From assembly GCA_002310015.1 (NCBI GenBank), contig DBYQ01000018.1:24001-85341 (forward strand): a DNA stretch of 61,341 nucleotides. The letters run 5' to 3'. Within the stretch, counting starts at the first letter, position 1, and the number at the start of each line of letters is the position of its first letter. Made by a program: the position numbers and the translations under genes. Positions 57,182 through 61,341 of this stretch are shown one piece after another. The stretch is from Bacteroidales bacterium UBA1182 (GTDB taxonomy: Bacteria > Bacteroidota > Bacteroidia > Bacteroidales > Bacteroidaceae). The notes below the pieces were generated by a model. The model made no database searches. It worked only from the letters and a program-made list of their open reading frames with translations, and was not told where the DNA came from.

Positions 57182-59314
57182 ATGGCAACATTACAGAAAA
57201 TCAGAAGCAAAGGACCCCTGCTTCTTATCGTTATCGGCCTTGCTATGCTGGCCTTTATCCTTGGTGACGCATGGAAGATTATCCGTCCTACCCAGGGACT
57301 TCAGTTCGTAGGTTCAATAGATGGCAAAAACATTTCAGCAATGGATTTCCAGAAAGAACTGGAGAACTATACTGAGGTGGTGAAGTTTGCAAATCAGTCA
57401 AATGATCTGACAGAGGAACAGATGAATAGTCTCCGGGATGAGGTTTGGGCCATCATGGTCCGTAACCAGATCCTATCCAAGGAGGCTGAAAAAATAGGAT
57501 TAACAGTTACCGATGCTGAAGTAAGGGACGTAATTGAGCGCGGGTCAGATCCTATTCTTGCAAGCACTCCTTTCAGTGGATCTGACGGCAAATTTGATGC
57601 TGATTTACTTAAGAATTTCCTTGCATTCTATAACGAGTTTGATCCCTCTACAGTGTCTTATGATGAGTATGAATATTATCAGAGTATGTACAGATATTGG
57701 CTTTTTATAGAAAATGATATCAAGTCTGGACTGCTTTACTCCAAATATTCAGCACTTGTCAAGGGTGCGTTAGTGTCAAATCCTATTGCTGCCAAGGATT
57801 CTTATGTGAACCGAGTAATGAGATCTGACGTTCTTATAGCAGCTCTTCCTTATAGCTCACTGAATGATGCTGATGTCCAGGTTACAAGTTCTGATCTTAA
57901 AAAGGCTTATGCTGAGAATAAGGAGGAACTTTATAATTACACTGAAAGTCGTGATATCTACTATATCGATTATGAGATTGAACCCAGTCAGGCAGATCGT
58001 GAAGCTCTGTTAGCAGAAGTCAATGAAATTACAACACAGCTGGAGGAGATGGACGGTGATTATGCATCATTCCTGCGTCGTTCAGATTCAGAGATTGCAT
58101 ATAGTGAGGTGCCTCGTTCAATCAAGAACCTTCCGGAGGATGTAGTTGCCAGACTTGATTCTGTTAACAATCTGGGAGTGTTTGGGCCTTATTATAGCAA
58201 TTATGATGATTCATATAATACTTTCAAGGTGTTGAATATCGTAAACGGTTATGATTCCATACAGTTTGCAATGATTCAGGTGATCGGTGAAGGTGAAGAA
58301 TATGATAATCGTGCAGATAGCATTATGAAAGCAGCCAAGAAAGGTGCAGATTTTGCTGAATTGGCAGCCAAGTATAATCAGACTGCCGCTGAAAACTGGA
58401 TGAGTGCTGATTCATATGAACCTGCTACGATAAGCGGTGAAAATGCTTTGTATCTGAACAAGCTTAACAGTATGAAGAAGGGTGAAGTAGATGTTTTAAA
58501 GATCTCCGGCGCTAATCTTGTCATTAAGATTTTTGATACTAAAACTCCTCTCAAAAAGTATGATATCGCTATTGTAAAGCGTCCTGTTGAATTCAGTGAA
58601 GAGACAAGTAATGCAGCTTATAACAAGTTGAGCGCATTCCTTACACAGAATGTTACTGTGGATGAACTTAAGCAGAATGCTGAGAACTCAGATTTCAGGC
58701 TTCTTTACTATCCTTCATTTGAAAGCTACAGCTACAATATTAGCGGCGTAGGTAGATCACATGAGGCTTTGCGTTGGGTGTTTGGTGCAAATGAAGGTGA
58801 GGTGTCACGTATATTTGAGGTTGGTTATGCCAATGATCATCTTCTCGTAGTGGGCGTTGATAAGATTAATAAGCGTGGCTATCGTAGTCTTGATGATGCT
58901 TCTGCTATCATCTCACACAGGGCTATCTTGAACAAAAAATCAGAGTTGCTTAGCGAGAAGCTTGCAGGTCTTACAATTGAAGAACTCAAGAAAGTTGATG
59001 ACATTGTTCTTGACACCATAAGGTTTATCAATTTTACTAACAATGCATTTGTAGCAGCATTGTCTGCTAGTGAGCCAAATGTTGGCCCAAGTGTGGCAAA
59101 ACTTGAAAAAGGAGAATTGACTGTTCCTATTGATGGTGATAATTGCGTATTCGTTGCAGAGAAAATTGCTATCAATGAGTCATCATCTGACTATAATGAA
59201 ACGACAGAGAAATCACGCTTACAGACAATTGCTGTAAGTAGCATTCCAAGTTCAATCTTTGAGGCTCTTTACTACAATGCCAAGGTGGTGGATGAGCGTT
59301 ACAAACTTTTCTGA
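57182..59314 (+). CDS. PpiD/SurA-like periplasmic chaperone (peptidyl-prolyl isomerase family)
   Basis: 710 residues. A single N-terminal membrane anchor (GPLLLIVIGLAMLAFILGDAW) is followed by a SurA_N-like domain (VGSIDGKNISAMDFQKELE, MVRNQILSKEAEKIGLTVTDAEV). A parvulin-like region runs about 360-465 (FAMIQVIGEGE, GADFAELAAKYNQTAAENW), weakly conserved at usual active-site positions, and a long C-terminal part follows. It should assist folding of envelope proteins from the outer face of the inner membrane. It has its own promoter and leader. Its 3' flank is repeat copy D, which begins 17 bp past the stop. Confidence 0.85.
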   Translation: MATLQKIRSKGPLLLIVIGLAMLAFILGDAWKIIRPTQGLQFVGSIDGKNISAMDFQKELENYTEVVKFANQSNDLTEEQMNSLRDEVWAIMVRNQILSKEAEKIGLTVTDAEVRDVIERGSDPILASTPFSGSDGKFDADLLKNFLAFYNEFDPSTVSYDEYEYYQSMYRYWLFIENDIKSGLLYSKYSALVKGALVSNPIAAKDSYVNRVMRSDVLIAALPYSSLNDADVQVTSSDLKKAYAENKEELYNYTESRDIYYIDYEIEPSQADREALLAEVNEITTQLEEMDGDYASFLRRSDSEIAYSEVPRSIKNLPEDVVARLDSVNNLGVFGPYYSNYDDSYNTFKVLNIVNGYDSIQFAMIQVIGEGEEYDNRADSIMKAAKKGADFAELAAKYNQTAAENWMSADSYEPATISGENALYLNKLNSMKKGEVDVLKISGANLVIKIFDTKTPLKKYDIAIVKRPVEFSEETSNAAYNKLSAFLTQNVTVDELKQNAENSDFRLLYYPSFESYSYNISGVGRSHEALRWVFGANEGEVSRIFEVGYANDHLLVVGVDKINKRGYRSLDDASAIISHRAILNKKSELLSEKLAGLTIEELKKVDDIVLDTIRFINFTNNAFVAALSASEPNVGPSVAKLEKGELTVPIDGDNCVFVAEKIAINESSSDYNETTEKSRLQTIAVSSIPSSIFEALYYNAKVVDERYKLF

Positions 59315-59331
59315 TTCACGCATCAGAAAAT

Positions 59332-59477
59332 CAATTGAAAATTGAGAATTGAGAATTGAGAATTGAAACGCAGAACCTGCGTAAAAAATCCAGCCGAATA
59401 ATCGACTGGATTTTTTTATGTCTCAACGCAGGTGCGTTGCAATTAATTCTCAATTCTCAACTTTCAACTCTCAATTA
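59332..59477. repeat. Heptamer-arm inverted element, copy D, with terminator cargo
   Basis: The left arm of five ATTGARA units spans 59332-59367. The core ACGCAGAACCTGCGT is at 59368-59382, the cargo with a terminator hairpin at 59383-59424, the second core ACGCAGGTGCGT at 59426-59437, and the right arm (AATTCTC, AACTTTC, AACTCTC units) at 59441-59477. Same plan as copy A but a different terminator sequence, again between convergent genes. Confidence 0.87.
59383..59416. terminator. Bidirectional terminator inside repeat copy D
   Basis: AAAAAATCCAG (59383-59393) pairs with CTGGATTTTTT (59406-59416), with CGA/TCG continuing the stem. A/T runs on both sides suit both convergent transcripts. Confidence 0.75.
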
Positions 59478-59509
59478 GAACAATTGATGCTTACGGCATC
59501 AATTGTTCT
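59477..59509 (-). terminator. Hairpin overlapping the ilvC stop codon
   Basis: Perfect 14-bp stem: AGAACAATTGATGC (59477-59490) with GCATCAATTGTTCT (59496-59509), loop TTACG. The ilvC TGA lies inside the stem. Only AATT follows on the minus strand, so termination may rely on the next hairpin at 59383-59416. Confidence 0.55.
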
Positions 59510-60539
59510 CTGGGCGGAGCTTGCGAACAACAGCACCGGTCTGCCACATCTCGCTGTTACGCAGGGCAGCCAGCTCTTTCTCAAGACCCTCACGATAGCC
59601 GGGCTTTGAGTTGCTGTCAATTGAGATCTGAGCCTCATTGCCGCATTTTACGCTTGCATACAGTTTCTGTACAACGGGCTTGATTGCATCGTGGAACGGG
59701 CCCATCCAGTCAAGAGCACCGCGCTGTGCAGTGGTTGAGCAGTTGGCATACATCCAGTCCATACCCTTCTGAGCGAACAGAGGCATGAGTGACTGAGTGA
59801 GTTCCTCAACTGTCTCGTTGAATGCCTCAGAAGGAGTGTGACCGTTCTCACGGAGAACCTCATACTGAGCCAGGAGCAGACCCTGGATAGCACCCATCAG
59901 TGAACCGCGCTCACCGGTAAGATCGGATGTAGCCTCGCGGATGAATGTGGTCTCAAACAGGTAACCTGAACCGATACCGATACCGAAAGCAAGAACCTTG
60001 TCAAGAGCCTTGCCTGATGCATCCTGATATACAGCATATGAGCTGTTCAGACCGCGACCCTCAAGGAACATGGTACGCAGAGATGTACCTGAACCCTTAG
60101 GAGCAACCATGATAACATCGATATCCTTGGGAGGAACAACGCCTGTGCGGTCGTTCCAGGTGATAGCGAATCCGTGTGAGAAGTAGAGAGTCTTGCCTGC
60201 GGTCAGGTAAGGCTTGATGTTGGGCCACTGCTGCATCTGGGCTGCATCAGAGAGAAGCATGCAGATGATGGTACCCTTCTGGGCAGCCTCCTCAATTGAG
60301 AACAGAGTCTTGCCGGGAACCCAACCGTCAGCAACAGCCTTATCAAAGGTCTTACCCTGACGCTGGCCAACGATTACGTTGAAACCGTTGTCACGAAGGT
60401 TGCAAGCCTGTCCAGGACCCTGAACGCCGTAACCTATAACTGCAATTGTCTCATTCTTGAGTATCTCGCGGGCTTTCTCCAGCGGAAACTCTTCACGTGT
60501 CATTACCTCTTCAATGACACCACCGAAATTCATTTTCAT
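59499..60539 (-). CDS. ilvC: Ketol-acid reductoisomerase
   Basis: 346 residues, class I length. The Rossmann NADPH loop is AVIGYGVQGPGQACNLRDNG followed by VGQRQGKTFDKA; MLLSDAAQMQQWPNIKPYL is close behind. The knotted C-terminal domain holds the metal-binding Asp/Glu residues: DLTGERGSLMGAIQGLL and NETVEELTQSL. It converts acetolactate to dihydroxy-isovalerate in valine/isoleucine synthesis. Preceded on the same strand by ilvN and ilvB. The stop codon lies inside a terminator-like stem next to repeat copy D. Confidence 0.96.
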   Translation of the reverse strand: MKMNFGGVIEEVMTREEFPLEKAREILKNETIAVIGYGVQGPGQACNLRDNGFNVIVGQRQGKTFDKAVADGWVPGKTLFSIEEAAQKGTIICMLLSDAAQMQQWPNIKPYLTAGKTLYFSHGFAITWNDRTGVVPPKDIDVIMVAPKGSGTSLRTMFLEGRGLNSSYAVYQDASGKALDKVLAFGIGIGSGYLFETTFIREATSDLTGERGSLMGAIQGLLLAQYEVLRENGHTPSEAFNETVEELTQSLMPLFAQKGMDWMYANCSTTAQRGALDWMGPFHDAIKPVVQKLYASVKCGNEAQISIDSNSKPGYREGLEKELAALRNSEMWQTGAVVRKLRPENN

Positions 60540-60564
60540 AATTGTGTTGTTTGTATGAAGTTAA

Positions 60565-61122
60565 TTACCTATTTGTTTTACCGTATCTGGATTCCATCTT
60601 ATCCAGGTATTCGCTTACATGCTCTATGCGGGCGCGGGTTATGGCTACACGGCCTGAACTTACAAACTGGAGCAGTCCGCCTTGGGCTGAGAGTTCGCGG
60701 TTCAGGGCTGTGATATCCTCTGTACGTCCGGTCTTCTCAATTACAGAGAAGGTGGGGTTTACCTCAATCAGCTTGGCACCGTAACGGCGAATAATCTCAG
60801 ACATCTCAGGGTTCTCAGTGAGCACGCTTGTAACCACCTTGTACAGGGCTACCTCCTGCATGAATATCTCATCATCAGTAAAGTATTGGCACTGCAGTAC
60901 GTCAACCTTCTTTTCAATCTGCCCGGCAATCTTGACTATGGTCTCAGCGTCGGCCATGGCGGTTATTGTGTAGCGGTGAATGCCCGGTATTGATGATGCC
61001 GATACATTGAGGCTCTCAATGTTTACCTGGCTGCGCGTGAACACGGCGGTAACCTGGTTCAGGATACCGGCTATGTTCTCTGAGTGAACAATCAAAGTAT
61101 AAAGTTTCTTTTCGTTCTCCAT
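60565..61122 (-). CDS. ilvN: Acetolactate synthase small (regulatory) subunit
   Basis: 185 residues from ATG 61122; longer in-frame readings reach into repeat copy E and encode repeat-derived peptide, so they are rejected. The N-terminal ACT domain is YTLIVHSENIAGILNQVTAVF with RSQVNIESLNVSAS and HRYTITAMADAETIVKIAGQ; the second domain is at about 90-170 (EVALYKVVTSV, YGAKLIEVNPTFSVIEKTG). It binds valine and activates IlvB. Located between ilvB and ilvC (25-bp gap to ilvC). Confidence 0.93.
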   Translation of the reverse strand: MENEKKLYTLIVHSENIAGILNQVTAVFTRSQVNIESLNVSASSIPGIHRYTITAMADAETIVKIAGQIEKKVDVLQCQYFTDDEIFMQEVALYKVVTSVLTENPEMSEIIRRYGAKLIEVNPTFSVIEKTGRTEDITALNRELSAQGGLLQFVSSGRVAITRARIEHVSEYLDKMESRYGKTNR

Positions 61123-61133
61123 CTTTATCGTTT

Positions 61134-61236
61134 TAATTGAGGATTGAGAATTTAGAATTGAGAATTGATTGGCTGAACCTGCGTTACGCAGGTGCAAATG
61201 TATTAATTCTCAATTCTCATTTTTCAATTCTCAATT
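61134..61236. repeat. Heptamer-arm inverted element, copy E, 'empty' core
   Basis: The left arm of four to five TTGARRA units is at 61134-61169. The two core halves meet as ACCTGCGT-T-ACGCAGGT (61177-61193), a perfect inverted repeat around one base. The right arm (AATTCTC and ATTTTTC units) is at 61203-61236. It lies between ilvB and ilvN. Copies A, B and D carry extra DNA at exactly this central junction. Confidence 0.85.
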
Positions 61237-61341
61237 TATTTCAAATATCATTTCATCAACCGAGTTGCCGGGCTTGATCATCGGCATGACATTCTCCTCT
61301 TCCATTACCGCTGTCTCAAGTATGAACGGACCTTTGGCGCT
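61231..61341 (-). CDS. ilvB: Acetolactate synthase large subunit, C-terminal end only (cut by window edge)
   Basis: The frame is open at the right edge of the window. The 36 visible residues (AKGPFILETAVMEEENVMP, MIKPGNSVDEMIF) match the C-terminus of the catalytic acetolactate synthase subunit, as expected beside ilvN and ilvC. It ends EIN with TGA. The TGA belongs to the right arm of repeat copy E, as for the transporter and folB ends near copy A. Most of the gene lies outside the window. Confidence 0.88.
   Translation of the reverse strand, partial: SAKGPFILETAVMEEENVMPMIKPGNSVDEMIFEIN

Overview
The window is a gene-dense stretch of a Bacteroidales chromosome (Bacteroidota). Three things point there. 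At least ten genes have a TAnnTTTG-type -7 box just upstream, which is the Bacteroidota primary sigma-factor signature. Several gene forms are typical of the phylum: a MurF-alanine racemase fusion, class II ribonucleotide reductase, DUF4105, the Bacteroidota form of LptD, GH97 and SusB-like enzymes, and DUF6057. The lipoproteins and outer-membrane proteins indicate a Gram-negative envelope. I see no rRNA, integrase, transposase, prophage or CRISPR array. The genus cannot be fixed from the sequence alone.

Layout, left to right. 1-3308: electron-transfer flavoprotein (EtfB partial, EtfA) with its acyl-CoA dehydrogenase. 3342-5828: a MATE exporter and an M20 (acyl-ornithine) deacylase. 5829-6112: a promoter, a strong hairpin and an intrinsic terminator (possible small RNA or attenuated leader) before an AAA ATPase + DUF4435 pair (6113-8024) that resembles OLD/PARIS-type ATPase-Toprim couples. 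7941-12672 (minus): dxs-trkA-trkH, whose end overlaps the DUF4435 gene antisense. 12834-16791: murF-alr and an ExuT-like transporter. 16904-21373 (minus): folB, nrdJ, dnaA.

21785-29654 (minus) is one tightly packed five-gene operon. It holds two tandem copies of a two-gene module (DUF6057 membrane protein + lipoprotein with one CxxCH motif and PD40-like repeats), followed by an N-acetylmuramoyl-L-alanine amidase. 29784-33520: a GH2 beta-galactosidase and an HD protein. 33637-38272: lptD, asnA, ung. A tRNA-Arg(CCG) lies at 38421-38494 (minus). 38602-42114: a barrel protein, a GH97 glycosidase and a small lipoprotein. 42115-42644 holds no gene but two large inverted-repeat elements. 42645-47226: lysS, gpsA, pgi and a HAD phosphatase. 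47227-48864 (minus): slyD-aroC. 48980-51733 (minus): a natural fusion of a DUF4105 (Lnb-like lipoprotein N-acyltransferase) protein with an alkaline-phosphatase-fold domain that has lost its metal ligands. 51789-59314: coaX, outer-membrane protein, TPR protein, lptC, CNNM/CorC protein and PpiD-like chaperone, an envelope-biogenesis block. 59499-61341 (minus): ilvC, ilvN and the ilvB C-terminus, transcribed ilvB-ilvN-ilvC.

The most unusual non-coding feature is a family of interspersed elements at 16788, 37503, 48895, 59332 and 61134. Each is built from arms of about five heptamers (TTGARAA) around a palindromic core (ACCTGCGT/ACGCAGGT). In two copies a different bidirectional terminator hairpin sits between the core halves. 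In one copy the core is 'empty'. One copy is a half element. Several neighbouring genes take their TGA stop codon from the repeat. The other leading candidate for undescribed biology is the duplicated DUF6057/CxxCH-lipoprotein operon with its amidase.
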